64,000 nucleotides of DNA from the NCBI RefSeq assembly GCF_004335975.1, contig NZ_PSZO01000003.1, forward strand, positions 1 to 64,000. Direction: 5' to 3'. Below the pieces are notes generated by a model that saw nothing but the letters and a program-made list of their open reading frames with translations, searched no databases and was not told the DNA's origin. The translations under genes were made by a program, and so were the position numbers. The stretch comes from Mycoplasma marinum. Lineage in GTDB: Bacteria > Bacillota_I > Bacilli_A > Mycoplasmatales > Metamycoplasmataceae. Below are positions 42,847 to 56,161 of this stretch, one piece after another (the first letter of the stretch is position 1; every line of letters starts with the position of its first letter).

Positions 42847-43473
42847 ATGAAATTATTTTTTGTGAGGCACGCACAAACAGAATGAAATAAAATTAAGAAA
42901 TTTCAAGGGCAACTAGATTCACGACTTACAGAAGAAGGTATAAAACAGACAATTTCACTTAAAAATGAAATGTATAAATATGATTTTTCCCAAATATTTT
43001 CAAGTCCATTAGGTAGAGCTGTTGAAACATCAAATTTATTAAAAAAAGAAACAACTAACCTAATTTTAGTAGATGATTTAAAGGAAATGAGTTTTGGTGA
43101 TATTGAAGGCATGAAAAAAGATGATATACAGATAAAATATCCAAAACTTTTAAATAATCTTTGAAACAATACTCTTGAATATAATCCTTCATACTTTAAC
43201 GGAGAAACTTATGAAGAACTGGAAATAAGGGCAAGAAGAGCGCTTGATTTAATAATAAAAGAAAATAAAAATTCATTGATAGTTACTCACGGAGTTATTT
43301 TAAAGGTGTTGTTTAAAATAATTAAAAATAAATCTTGAAAAGATATGGAAAAAGAAGCCTTCTTACACAATACAAGCATAACAACAATTAATTATGAAAA
43401 AGGTAAGTTTACAATTGAGGATTTCTCTAATATTGATCATTTAAAGGATTTTAATTTAGAGACATTTGTTTAG
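42847..43473 (+). CDS. Histidine phosphatase family protein
   Basis: The 208-aa protein has the phosphoglycerate-mutase-like fold signature at its very start, FFVRHAQTEWN (R-H with the phospho-accepting His). It also has SSPLGRAVETS (second Arg), the acidic MSFGDIEG and LIVTHGVILK (second His). It is close to GpmB/CobC-type phosphatases; the substrate cannot be told from sequence. AAAGGAG sits 5 nt before the ATG, and a strong terminator follows at 43538. Confidence 0.88.
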
Positions 43474-43522
43474 TAGATTTAAAAAAAGAGTAAAACTCGC
43501 ATACTTTGTAAAGGCGAAAGAT

Positions 43523-43536
43523 AAAGTGGACTTTTT
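43523..43536 (+). repeat. Candidate left inverted repeat of a decayed IS
   Basis: AAAGTGGACTTTTT matches the reverse complement of 44389-44402 at 10 of 14 positions. The two flank the IS3-like transposase relic, so they may be its worn terminal repeats. Confidence 0.35.
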
Positions 43537-43537
43537 G

Positions 43538-43563
43538 AACTCTTGCTTCTGCAAGAGTTTTTA
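43538..43563 (+). terminator. Histidine phosphatase terminator
   Basis: ACTCTTGC and GCAAGAGT form an 8-bp G+C-containing stem with loop TTCT followed by T5, 65 nt past the stop codon. Confidence 0.85.
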
Positions 43564-43574
43564 ATGTTAATCTA

Positions 43575-44390
43575 TTTTGTAATTATATAATTTTAAGCAT
43601 TCCTGAATATATGCTTCAACTTAGTCAAATGATAATATCTTTTTGAATATGTTCAAACATTCTGATTTGACATTAAAGAAAATCAACTTCCCCACTATCT
43701 AAAGAGTTCCAATTCTAGACATTGAAATAGCCTCACCTAATTTGTGTATCATTAATCAAAATCATTAGAAGATTATTAACTCTCATGATCTGAGTAAATA
43801 ATCTTTCGTTTTAAATCTGTGTTTCTAATATATTCCAAAACCAGGTTGTTATCATCGTATTCCCTTTTAATTAATTTTTTTATTCAATAATAATGTTTTT
43901 TGATTTGCCTTATTATATGAACAAGCACCCCAAGGCCTTTAACTAGGTACCTATTCCCTATGCCAAGCATTTATTGCGTATTTTATTAATGAACACTACT
44001 TGTCTTTCCTTATACAATGTTTTTTATTCATTAAGAAAGATTGAGTAGTAACTTTTTTTAAATTGGATTTCTTTGCAACTTATAAGTAGTATTCTTATTT
44101 TTTTGCATCCTTTTATATCTTTTAGTGATTCTAATAAGATTTTTTGTAAATTCATCTCAATCTATAGCTTTTTTTGGTTTTTCCATTGCTTTTTTGCCCG
44201 TTATACTTCCAACTATATCAGTATCGCCATTTTTTATAACATAAGTTCTTGACCAAATCACCCCTTTTGCTCGTTGGAGATTGTCTCACCTTTAATTTTG
44301 GCATGGTGTATCAAGATGCATATATTCTAAAACTTTCACACTCCTTAAAAATTATTGTTCATTGTTTCACTATTAATTATTCAAAAATAA
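43575..44390 (-). pseudogene. Decayed IS3-family transposase genes
   Basis: On the minus strand, pieces in shifting frames read KIIYSDHES, ISMSRIGNSLDSGEVDF and VEAYIQECLKLYNYK. They match IS3/IS150 OrfB segments (Y-H-S-D-H-G, SMSRxGxxxDNxxxE-F and the I.YYN..R end) in the right order. Further upstream, MEKPKKAIDWDEF with TKNLIRITKRYKRM may be left of OrfA. Several stops and shifts and altered DDE residues make it inactive. Imperfect inverted repeats at 43523 and 44389 may mark its ends. Confidence 0.6.
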
Positions 44391-44418
44391 AAAGTGAACT
44401 CCTTATTATGGAACTCAC
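44389..44418 (-). repeat. Candidate right inverted repeat with hairpin
   Basis: 44389-44402 matches the left repeat imperfectly. On the minus strand 44394-44418 can also fold into a hairpin, GTGAGTTCC with GGAGTTCAC (two G-U pairs), next to the relic's expected upstream end. Confidence 0.35.
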
Positions 44419-44471
44419 ATTATCTTTCTACCTTTAATGAAGGTATAAATTTTATTCTATTTTTTATTTAA

Positions 44472-45608
<1,137 letters not shown>

Positions 45609-45759
45609 TTAGTATTTTAATGTGTAAATTATAAACTATTTAAAAAATAAGTACAAAAAAACAAGAAAAATACCCTTAGATTAATACATCTAATTAATTA
45701 GTAATAAATATGGTTAAAATACAAAATATAAATTTAAATAAGCAATGATAGGGGGTAAA

Positions 45760-47741
45760 ATGAAGAAAATAAAATCAAAATACTTTACTTATATTTTAGG
45801 AGGGACAGCAGTTGCGGTGGCAGGAGCAACGATTATTAGTCAACAGTTAGCATAATTACAAAAATTGAAAATCATAAGACTAACTCAAATAAAATTTCTG
45901 AGCAATTTAAGGATAATTATTTTTACAATACAACTTTAGTTAAAATTGAAAAAATAGAAAATGAAGAACTTAAAAATGGGACATTAGGAATTACATTACC
46001 AAAAGACCTATCGGGAACTAAAGTTACTTATTCACGCCCTTAAATTGAAAAAGATGGAAAATTAGAAGTTATCCTCAAAATAAGCAAAGTGTCTGAAAAA
46101 ATTGTAGAACATAAGATTATTGTTCACATTAAAGGTATTAATAAAGCAAAAGTTCCTGAGACAATAAAAAATATTTCTAAGCAAATTTCGAAGACGGCAA
46201 ATTATAATTCAAATAAAGCAATTGCAGCGGTAAAAAATATTGCATTTGTCGATAAAACTCTTGGCATTGATATTCTTGATGATTTAGAAGGTGTTGATGT
46301 TAAATATACACACAAAAAGATTGACCACAATGGAACTTATGATGTTACATTAAGCTTTAGTAAGAACGGTGCGACCGATTCAGTTGTTGTTAAATTAACA
46401 GTTACAGGTATGGATGTTGCTCAAAAAAATAAAATTAAAGAAGAAGCTAAAACAGACTTTCAATAAAATATCGGACGCATTGAAAAATATAAGTTTTACA
46501 AAAGTGGAAGATTACAATAAAAGTGGCGCAATACCATACTATACTACATATCAAAGTTCCAACAGTAAGTCATTGGATGCTATAATTGGAACAAGTTTTA
46601 TGAATATATATAACAACTTAGATCCAGGTTGAGAAATTCAATTAGGAAAACGAACAGTTACTGGTGGTACTCCTGTTTTACTTTGAATTAAGCTTATATA
46701 TAAACGTTCTGATTGATATGACCTTAATGGTGTTATTTGAGATAAAAATGATAGAAGTGGAGCGCAAGATATCAATATTGCAAGCATAATAACAAATAGA
46801 GAGAGAAACAAAACTGATTCATTAGATATAAATAAAATAGTGAACTCAATAAATTTAGGAGCTAATTATAATTCAACATTCGGAGCTATAACTTCTGCAA
46901 AAGATGTGAAATTAGTTAGCGGCAACCTTGGAATAACACTTCCTAACGATTTAAAAGGCACAAATATAACATATTCTCATGACGGAATCGATGCCAATGG
47001 TGAATTAGTAGTTACATTGACAATTTCAAAAGGATTTGGAACTTCTGTAACTAAATCAGTAAAAGTTAATGCAACAGGAATAAATGGTACTGGACCAATG
47101 ATAAAAATGAAAGACGATGCCAAAATAGGATCTAGAACATTAAGTCATGATTCAAAATCCAACTCGTTTAATATTAGTTTATATAAAGATGAAAATATTA
47201 ATGAGCAAATGCTTAAAGATTTATTCATAATTCCTTCTGGAATAACAATTTCATCTAATTTTACAACTAATCCAGTAGATTCAAGTGATATAAATTCAAT
47301 TCAAACTATTACATTAACAGCAGAAAACATTGCAGGATATAAGACAAAAGTAATGATTAATATTAAATTTATGTCGGAAAAAGAAGTTGCTAAAGATATA
47401 TTTGCACAAATTATAAATAAAATTGAAAATACCGGAAATACATCAGTATATTATTATAATTTTGTATCAAAAAATATATCATATTATACAAAATATGATA
47501 ATAAAAATAAAGACTTGATAAATACAGTTCTTAAGACAAATTTACAAGATATATATGCCAATCTTCCAAGTGGATGAGAAATCTTATTTGGGAAAAACAC
47601 TAACAATAAAAATAGTCCTATTTAATATATTTAAAAGTTAAACATTGGAATAAAGAATTTAATATGGATGGAAGTGTTTGAACAAAAACTGATTCATATC
47701 CTTCATTAGATATCGCAAGTATAATTCGAAATAAATTGTAA
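45760..47741 (+). pseudogene. Decayed Lipoprotein_17-type variable surface protein gene
   Basis: It begins with a good ribosome-binding site (GGGGG) and a 31-aa signal-like peptide (YILGGTAVAVAGATII), then stops at 45855. The rest lies in three frames, broken by a shift near 45850, a TAA near 46040, a shift and stop near 46464 and a shift near 47625. The pieces carry repeats typical of lipoprotein-17-related surface proteins (DLEGVDVKYTHKKIDHNGTY, DLKGTNITYSHDGIDANGEL). A C-terminal module is present twice (NNLDPGWEIQLGK...INIASIITNR and ANLPSGWEILFGK...LDIASIIRNK). No lipobox survives. It is probably not expressed as a whole. Confidence 0.75.
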
Positions 47742-47778
47742 TGTTAATGCATTTAATTTGTACCCAATATCAAAACTT

Positions 47779-47820
47779 AAAACATATCTCCAAAAAAATA
47801 ATGGGTGGTATGTTTTTTTT
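47779..47820 (+). terminator. Terminator after the decayed surface-protein gene
   Basis: An AAACATATCTCC arm pairs with GGTGGTATGTTT (G-U pairs) across an A-rich loop, and T8 follows. It is retained though the gene is broken. Confidence 0.6.
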
Positions 47821-47998
47821 ATGTGGACAATAACTAAAAGAAATAATGAATCTTAAATCAATAAAATTAATAGTGTATAAAAAATATTTTTGAAATAGAT
47901 GATTATTAATAATCAATTATTTTCTAGTTTTATTTTATCTCCACCTTTTCGTAAAACATTTTTAATACATTCATTAGTATTATAAAGGGTATATTTAG

Positions 47999-48004
47999 TA
48001 TAAT
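47999..48004 (+). promoter_or_regulatory. -10 box of the 127-aa membrane protein gene
   Basis: TATAAT ends exactly 6 nt before the ATG at 48011, with no ribosome-binding site. A leaderless mRNA is expected. Confidence 0.5.
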
Positions 48005-48010
48005 ATTTTT

Positions 48011-48394
48011 ATGAAGAAATTATTTAATAAATATGACCTTGGATGGTTTATAGTGCTATTCTTAGCTATTTCCATAACATTAATGTCAATGATGCTTGCA
48101 CATTGCTCTTATAAATTGATTTCACATGTCTATTTTGGATTAACAATAGTTGGATTTTGTGGAATACTATTTTCATGAATATCGCGTAAAAAGGATAATG
48201 CAATATATAAAAAAGGTAATAAAAAGATCACAGATAGTGATAAGAGAATTATAGAACATTATACTTTTTCTCAAAAATATAATATGGATTCTTTTAGACA
48301 AGCAAAAACAAGGCAAGCAATAAGATTTTTAACAATAATTATTTTACCTACACTAGTTTGTTTTAGTATTTCTTTAATTTTTGCTTTCATTTAA
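48011..48394 (+). CDS. Small membrane protein, 127 aa, unknown
   Basis: The product has three hydrophobic segments: about 12-30, 37-57 (ISHVYFGLTIVGFCGILFSW) and 104-126. A charged cytoplasmic loop (SRKKDNAIYKKGNKKITDSD, then DSFRQAKTRQAIRF) lies between the second and third. No family is recognised. One Trp is UGA. It is monocistronic, with its own -10 and a G+C hairpin terminator. Confidence 0.65.
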
Positions 48395-48404
48395 TATAAA
48401 ACTT

Positions 48405-48426
48405 AAGGGGGAGACCCTTTTTTTAT
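48405..48426 (+). terminator. Terminator of the 127-aa gene
   Basis: AAGGG and CCCTT arms with loop GGAGA are followed by T7, 11 nt after the stop. Confidence 0.7.
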
Positions 48427-48429
48427 TTT

Positions 48430-48815
48430 TATAATTATCTATAAAAGAAAAACCTTTTTTAGCATTAAAAAAATAAGGAACACCTTCTGTAATTAATATA
48501 AGTGGTTGAATAATATTGAATTTTTAAAGATATAATTTTCAAAAATATTATAAATTCTATTGAAACTAATTTTTTATATGCATAAATGACATTTAAAGTG
48601 CTAAAAGAGATTGTTTTTTAAAATGAAAATGTCATATATATAATAATTGGAATCTATAGTTTAAATCAATTAATTAATAAATTATATGGAATCTTATATA
48701 TTGATAATAGTTTTGAAATTATCGCAACAAGCGATGACATTAAAAAAACAAGTCTAAATTATAACAATTCCCATATTAACAAGTTCTTGTATCTCTCCGA
48801 AAATTAGCATTGATT
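48430..48815. other. Intergenic stretch with an orphan ORF piece
   Basis: A plus-strand stretch of 61 sense codons (48622-48807, including LNQLINKLYGILYIDNSF and EIIATSDDIKK) is protein-like but has no start codon or ribosome-binding site. It is probably a gene remnant. Nothing else is seen. Confidence 0.35.
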
Positions 48816-48838
48816 AAAAAACAGGCATTATAGCCTGA
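48816..48838 (-). terminator. opp operon terminator
   Basis: CAGGC/GCCTG stem with a T6 run on the minus strand, 65 nt past the last gene of the opp operon. Confidence 0.75.
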
Positions 48839-48902
48839 ATTATAAATTATTTATTTTTCAATTAAAATATAAAATAATTAATATTTACCAAAATTCAAAA
48901 CC

Positions 48903-49460
48903 TTATTCAGGTAATTCCACTTTAATTTGTTCATTGGTATATATAATTGGAAGTTTTTCTATCTTTAGCTCTTCCATAAGTATTCTTCTAATATATTGTC
49001 TCATAGATTTTTTATCGATAATTTTATTTTTATACAGATTTTTTGTAATTGAAATCTCCTCTATAAAATCTTTAGAAAAATTAACCCCATTTATTGTGTC
49101 GTAATATTTAAGATAATCAAAAATATGTTTTGTTTCCCATTCTTCTATTGTTTTATCAACTATTTTTTTATCAACACCTGAATTTTTATATAAATTAAAA
49201 GAGGTAAAAATAGGAATGAATAAAGGTGCAATTAATATTCCAAATCAATTTAATTTTTTATATTTTGCAGGTGTGACCCTATATGCTTTAATCGCTAAAA
49301 TGGATGTTATTATTCAACAAGCGACTAATCAAAGTATCGCAAAAATATGTAATCCTAAACGTAAATGAGCAAGGGCAAATGATAACCAAAGTAGTGTGAA
49401 TGCTGATGAAATAGCTGAAAATATACTTACACTTAAGTGCATTGTTTCTTTTTTAAACAT
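48903..49460 (-). CDS. Membrane protein at the end of the opp operon, 185 aa
   Basis: The protein has two or three membrane helices (about 12-32, 36-58 and 75-92: GILIAPLFIPIFTSFNLY). A cytoplasmic C-terminal half of about 90 residues (SITKNLYKNKIIDKKSMRQY, RRILMEELKIEKLP) looks helical, with a short helix-turn pattern resembling SHOCT-like C-termini; this is not certain. Its ATG directly follows the oppF stop, with AAGGAGG inside the end of oppF, so it is translationally coupled to the transporter. Role unknown. Confidence 0.7.
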
Positions 49461-50735
49461 TTAAGCCTCCTTCGCTCATTTTTCAATCTCTTTTTTTGTA
49501 CCAAGTACAAAACGTTTTCCAGTAGATCCAACTTTAAATCATGAAGGTTGTGTTTTTTCATCATAATTATGTTGTGTTGAGTCATATTGTACATCAGAAA
49601 GAGACTTTTTATGAGAATCAATTGATGGAACCGCAGCTAATAATGATTTAGTATACGGATGAATAGGGTGCTTAGAAATTTCATCAGTTGTACCAATTTC
49701 TACTACAACACCCTTATACATAACTGCAATTCTATCAGAAATATATTCAACCATACGTAAATCATGAGCAATTAATAAAATCGAAAGATTAAAGTTTTTT
49801 TTCAAATCGTTGAAAATATTAATAACTTGTGCTTGAATTGAAACATCAAGTGCTGAAATAGGTTCATCGGCAACTAATAATTTTGGTCTAAGTACAACTG
49901 CTCTTGAGATACCAATACGTTGTTGTTGACCACCTGAGAATTCTAAAGGAAATCTATTTAAAATTCTCTCAGATAAACCAACTGATCCCAAAATATCAAT
50001 TACTAATTTTCTCTTAATTGCTTTTGTACCAAGTTTACCAAGTGTAAAGATGTTTCTTTCTTCCATTCTTAATTTTAAATATGTAATTACCATTTTATTA
50101 ATAGGTTCTATCGATCCAAGAGGATTTACATAAAGTAATTCCTTAATTTTCAAATATTCCTTATTATTTTGGTATTCATTATATTTAATTTTATCAAAAG
50201 TATTGAAATAATCAATTTTATACTTTTCTTTTTTAATAATTTTAAGGACATTAACAAGAGTTTTATTGTCAAATATTTTCATATAAGCACTTTTAACATC
50301 AATATTATCTAACCCTTCAGAAATAACTTTATAAATATTTTTATGAGGATTAAGTGAGTTAGCAGGATCCTGAAAAATCATTTGTGTTTTATTAACAATA
50401 AATTTATTTAATTCACCTTTAAGTTTATTAATATTCTTAGGTAAATTTCTACCAAGAATATTAATTTGACCTTCTTTTCTGCTTACCAAACCCATAATTG
50501 CATTTCCGGTAGTTGATTTACCAGAACCCGATTCACCAACAAGACCAAGCACCTCACCTTCATAAATATTGAAGGAAATACCTTTTACTGCTTGAATTGC
50601 CCTAATACCTTTACCAAAGGTAACAGAAACATTCCTTAGATATGAAATTATTTCTCTTCCATCATTATCCAATCTTTCTTCAAGAGTTACAGGAGAAATA
50701 GTTGGTATATATTTATTTTTTATTGTTGTTGCCAT
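49461..50735 (-). CDS. oppF: Oligopeptide ABC transporter ATPase OppF
   Basis: One of two ATPases driving peptide import. The 424-aa protein has Walker A GESGSGKST, a Q-loop in MIFQDPANSLNPHKN, signature FSGGQQQRIGISRA, Walker B LLVADEPISALD and the oligopeptide C-terminal motif HPYTKSLLAAVPSID. An insertion of about 110 residues between Q-loop and signature is typical of mycoplasma OppF. Two UGA-Trp extend the C-terminus to TAA 49461. Its start lies 23 nt inside the end of oppD. Confidence 0.95.
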
Positions 50736-51798
50736 CTTTTCCTCTTTTCTCTTTTTTAAATGCAGCCCTTCTTTCCAAAATTATTTTCGGAACATTTATT
50801 TTTGGAGCTCTTTTATCAAGTAACCATGTTTTTGCATAGTGTGTTTCAGAAATCTTAAATAATGGTGGTTCTTTTTCAAAATCAATACCAATTGCTCACT
50901 CATTACGAGGCGCAAATGCATCACCAACAATATTATTTAAATTAGCAGGTGCAGAACCAGGAATTGTTTCAAGTCTTTCACCTTGGTTAATATCTGGTGT
51001 AGATAATAATAGTCCTCAAGTATATGGATGTTGTGAATTTCATAGAACTTCATCAGAAGTACCATATTCAACAATTTGACCTGCATACATAATTGCAATT
51101 CTATCTGCAATTGATGCAACAACACCTAAATCATGAGTAATGAAAATAACAGAAATATTATATTCTTTTGTTAAGTCATTAATAATATCAAGTATCTGTG
51201 CTTGAACTGTTGGATCAAGTGCGGTTGTTGGTTCATCAAGTATCAATATTTTTGGTTGACAAGCAATAATAGATGCAATAACAACACGTTGCTTCATACC
51301 ACCAGACATTTGATGCGGATACATATCCATTACCAATTCAGGATTATTAATTTTTGTCTTTTTAAGATACTCAATTGCTTTTGCTTTTGCTTCCTTTTTA
51401 TTTTTTACTAATTTATTAACTAACATGCCTTCCATAATCTGTTTTCCAACTTTCATAGTAGGAGTTAATGTAGTCATAGGATTTTGGAAAACTGCTGAAA
51501 TAGTAGTACCCCTCAATTTAGAAAGTTCTCATTTTTTATTACTAAAATCTTGAACTTCATGGCCATCAACAATGATTGTTCCTTTTTCAATAATTGAATT
51601 ATCACCTGTTAAACCATATAAAGTTGATGTAATAACAGATTTACCAGAACCTGATTCTCCAATTAAAGCAAGGATTTCACCTTGTTTTAATTTTAAAGAA
51701 GCCCCCCTAATAACTTTATTGATTTCTTTTGGGTTAGCAGGATTTTTGAAGGATAATCATAAATCATGAATTTCCACTACATTTTTTTGTTTTTCCAT
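50713..51798 (-). CDS. oppD: Oligopeptide ABC transporter ATPase OppD
   Basis: The second Opp ATPase. The 361-aa protein has GESGSGKS (about 47-54), QNPMTTLTPTMKVG, signature MSGGMKQRVVIA, Walker B ILILDEPTTALDP and a switch His in ITHDLG. The C-terminal domain HPYTWGLLLSTPD with PGSAPANLNNIVGDAFAPRN follows; the usual Cys residues of an Fe-S-type OppD tail are not seen. Its ATG overlaps the oppC stop by 1 nt. Confidence 0.95.
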
Positions 51799-52751
51799 TA
51801 TCTTTGCCTCCTTAAAGCATCCTGAGTTGCATTACCAATTAATTGAACTGAAGTTGTTAATGAAATTAAAAGGAAAGCTGGAATTAATGTATATCTTGGG
51901 AATAAAGTAATCATAGTGGAACCATCAGTTAATAAATTACCCAGTGTTGCTTCATTTGGAATAGAAAGACCAACGAAAGCTAATCCAGCTTCAGCTAAAA
52001 TTGCCCCCGGAATTGTAAACACTAACTGTGTTATTAAAATAGGAACCGTAACAGGGATAAAGTTAAGAACAATTTTTCAAGCAGGTGTACCAAGAACTCT
52101 TGAAGCAGTAACTCATTCATAGTTTTTAGCACGCTTAACTTGAGCACGAATTTGTTGGGACATTCCAATTCATCCTGTTAAACACAATGCCATAACCATG
52201 ATTCAAAATGATGGTTTAATTGCAACCATAGCAATAATCATGATAATAATTGTAGGAATATTTGAAATAACTTTTATTATAAATTGCATAACAATATCGA
52301 ATTTTTCAAAATATCCCATTAAAACACCAATTGTTAAACCAATAAAAACATCGATTAATGTTGCCATAACAGCAATTCCTAGTGAGAATCTTAATCCAGT
52401 TCATAATCTAGCTCATACATCTCTACCTAAATCATCAGTTCCAAATATATGACCTTTACTAAACATATTTGCATATGCATTTGAAATATCTGTTGTTTTA
52501 GGATCTTGTGATGTAAACGGAATTATTAGTGCAAGTGCAATAAGTAAAATTAATATAAAGAACCCTACTAATCCTCCGAAATTTTTAGAAAATCTATGTA
52601 CAAATTCAACAAATGGATTTCCTTTTGGTTTAAGTGTTTTTTCATCACGTAATTCAAAAACATTACCAATAGCTTCCCATTGTTTATAAGCAAAAGGCTG
52701 TAAATATTTATTTGGTGCCGAACTTACAAATTCATCTTTAATTTTAGTCAT
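51798..52751 (-). CDS. oppC: Oligopeptide ABC transporter permease OppC
   Basis: A 317-aa permease with the family HIFGTDDLGRDVWARL motif after the first helix. It has six membrane helices, the cytoplasmic coupling loop TASRVLGTPAWKIVLNFIP (EAA motif) and the late IPGAILAEAGLAFVGLSIP. It forms the channel with OppB. UGA-Trp is at the usual Trp of GRDVW. It begins two bases after the oppB stop, with GGAGG in the oppB end. Confidence 0.95.
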
Positions 52752-52753
52752 AT

Positions 52754-53773
52754 TTACCTCCTCCTAATTCTTGGATCCATTATTGCGTATAATGCATCAC
52801 GTAAAATAAATGAAACAATTGTCAATAGCGAGAATATTGTTACTAAGAATAAAATAATATTCTGATCTTTTGATTGAATTGCATTAATAAACATTGCTCC
52901 TGAACCTGGAATTTGGAATATTTTCTCAATGAAAATTGAACCAATAAATGAACTAAGAACAACAATTGGGAAGAAAGTTGCAATTGGGAACAATGAAGGT
53001 TTTAAAGCATGTCTTCAAACAAATCTATTTCTACTTACTCCTTTTAAGTAAGCGAATTTAGCATGAACTGAATTTAATTCAGAATTTAATTCAGTTCTGA
53101 TGAATCTAACATAAGTTATAGATCCAACAAGCGAAAGTGAAATAGCTGGCATAAATCATGAAGCTATATTAGTTGCATCATAGATATAAGGCAAACTAAC
53201 AGATTTCGCTAATAATAACATAAATAATCCTAAAACCATTGAAGGAATTGAGATTAATATTGCGATAATAATTGTAGCAAATGAGTCTACAATTTTCCCG
53301 GGTCTTTTACCAACAACGATTCCTAATGGAATACCAATAAGCAATGTTAGAATCACAGATATAGAACCTATTACAAATGATGTTCCAAATCTTCCTCAAA
53401 CAAATGCATTTATTGGTTTTTCCGGAAATAACGTTGATGAAACACCAAAATCTCCGTGAATAAGATTACCAATATACATGATAAATCTTTTTATACTTGG
53501 GTAGTCCAAGTGATACTTAACTATAACAATTTGCCTTTGAGCATCATCAAGACCTTTCAATAAGCCATTTTCTCCTGGCATACTATCAATTAAGAAGAAA
53601 ACGATTGTTATAACCAAAAATGATATTACTAAGAATTCAGCAATAAGTTTTAAAAGGAAATAAATTGGATACATGTATTTATTCCTAGTTATTAAAAAAT
53701 ATTTGGAATAAATATTATGAAAAATATTTGTTTTTTCTTTTGGATTTTGTTTATTTTTTACTTGTTTTGTCAT
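52754..53773 (-). CDS. oppB: Oligopeptide ABC transporter permease OppB
   Basis: A 339-aa permease. A long hydrophilic N-terminus precedes the first helix (LIAEFLVISFLVITIVFFLI). The family loop DYPSIKRFIMYIGNLIHGDFG, the EAA loop AYLKGVSRNRFVWRHALKPS and the final FILRDALYAIMDPRIR are present. The start follows GGAGGAAGAC, which overlaps the end of oppA. Confidence 0.95.
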
Positions 53774-53776
53774 ATT

Positions 53777-56152
53777 TTAGTCTTCCTCCAATCCTGGTAA
53801 ATTAGGTCTTGGTTTATTATCAACGTCGTAAGCAAATTTCAAACTCATTGATTTACCAAAACTAGCACCCATTAATCTACTAATATCTCATTCTTTATCA
53901 ACTTCCATCAAAGGTATTATCGGCACAGATTCACGAATTAATTTTTCAAATCCTGCTAATGTTTGTGCAACAAAACTATCACTAAAATTGCCACCTTCTC
54001 CAATAAAGAAATTCTCAAATTTATCCATAATTTTCTGTCTTTCATCTTGATTTTTAGGTATCGCATTTGGTATTAACTCATTAATTTTATCTCAAACTTT
54101 TGAAGAAATTTCCAATTGATCTTTAAGCATATCTCAAGTTTTTTGTTTTTTCCTTTTGTTTTTAAAAGTAGTATACGTTCAAGAACCTGCAGGATTATTT
54201 CTAAATCCAGTTGTCTTAAATTGCTCTTTATTTATACCATCAGGAAGTAAGAATCTTTTAATATATGCAGAACCAGAAGTTGTATCGTATTTATCATAAT
54301 TCCCATAAATTATATCGAAATTACCAGTTAATTGTTGTTGTACAAAAACATTCTGAGGCAACGATTTTTCTTCTAATTTAACATAATCACCAAATTGTCT
54401 TCTAAAGAAATTTGAAAGACCAATAAATATTTTTCTAGTCTCAGGAGTACTTGGATCAACGAATTTTAAAGTAACTTGTTTTTGATTTGGATGTGCTTTC
54501 TTATATTGATCAATATAATATTTTGCAGTCTCTGGATCATATCCACTATCTACCCTATTTGAGTGTTCAAACATATGTGTTCCAGATAAATGCCCTTGTC
54601 AATCAATATTTTCAATTGGGAATTTTTTACCATTTCCAGCTTTATAAACTTCTCCTTCTCAAATATTATGAGAATTTTTATAAACATCTCAATGAGTCTC
54701 TACATTTCTTGACTTTGTATCCTTAGCTGAATTAAATGAAGTTCATTTTACAACCGGAAATGATGTTTGTCATCCTGCATATCTAAGCATTTGTTCTCTA
54801 TTTATTGCATATGAAATAGCTTTTCTTAAATTTTCATCTTGCAAAGGTGAATTAGAATTTGTACTTTTATCTAAATTTAATGAAAGTGCAATTGTTCCAT
54901 ATCCTGACTTTTTCTTCATATATCTACGTTTTTTAAGGTCAGACCAAAATTTCATTTGATAAATACTAGGAACTTTTGTACGAGAAATTTTACCATCATC
55001 AAATAAAGTACCTTTTATAACTTCATCTTCTTGAAAATAAAGTTTAATTTTATTAGGTATAACATGTTTTTCATCAAAATACTTTTCAGATTTTTTAAGT
55101 GTAAGAGAACCTCGTTGTCCTAAAATTAATGAATTGATATCAAATGGACCATTTCAAATGAAGTTTTTTGCTGAATCTCCAAAATGCATAATTCCACCAT
55201 GATCTTCAATAAATTTTTTATTAATTGGTAAAAATCCTGGTCTTTCAAATTCACCTATAGCAGTATTAATGTCTATAGGTTGTGCAAAAGAATAATGAAC
55301 TATGGAATTAGCCCATTCTCCTTTGGCATCTCTTTCATTTTCAGGAACAAGACTTTTAACAAAATCCAATGAAGTTTCTTTAGAATTATAAACAATTTCA
55401 TTTTTTAAACTTTTCATCCCTGAAGAAACACCCAGTTTAAAATCACTTTTCCCAATTGTTCCGTCTTTTCTTAATTTGCCGTCAAATGGAGATGGATATA
55501 TTTTCTTGTTCTTTTTATAATACTCGTATTGCGCATTATAAACGTCATTTACACCTCTAATATTTAAATTTCTGATTTTTGCAATTTTTTGGGAACCATT
55601 TTTTAAATTAAGTATTGCTTTTGCTGAATCCACATAATCAGAACCTTGCACCACTCTTGCATTTTTTTCATCTCATTTTTTATCACCACTTCTTCATTTT
55701 GATTTTCCATTTAAACGGAAAAACATGTCTAAGATTAACCCTTGGCCGTTTACAATAATGATGAAAGATTTTGAATTTTTACCTAAAAATACTGAACTAG
55801 ATGTATAACCAGAATCTGAAATTTCATAAGATTGACTACTACTTACTACACTTCCATCTCCATCATCAACATGATAAAGTTCCACAGATAAAGGATCAAG
55901 TCTAAGTTGAGATTTTAAATCACCAGATGGACCATGAGAAAATAATCCGTCCATTAATGAACTAGCAACAGTACTTGTAGGCCCATCATATTTAATATAA
56001 TTAAGCGAATTTATAGTGGGAACCGCTAAACCAAAATCATATTTTTCCTTATGTGAATATTTATTAGAAATAAATAAAGTTAATGGAAGAACAGATATTG
56101 CTGCTGCTGCACCCGTTATGGGTATTATAACTTTTGTAAATATTTTTTTCAT
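53777..56152 (-). CDS. oppA: Oligopeptide-binding protein OppA
   Basis: The 791-aa extracellular peptide receptor of the Opp system. It has an N-terminal membrane segment (IIPITGAAAAISVLPLTLF) without a lipobox Cys, so it is anchored by an uncleaved helix rather than a lipid. The SBP_bac_5 core is recognised by LQDENLRKAISYAINREQML and ESVPIIPLMEVDKEW. Many UGA-Trp occur. It sits first among the transporter genes, 9 nt after the PDxFFG gene, with AGGAGG before the ATG. Confidence 0.9.
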
Positions 56153-56161
56153 ATTTTCCTC

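Noticed and set aside
43475-43540. tmRNA or other structured RNA next to the phosphatase terminator
   Set aside because: No tRNA-like domain, CCA end or tag-encoding frame could be found. The segment is better explained as IS edge plus terminator.
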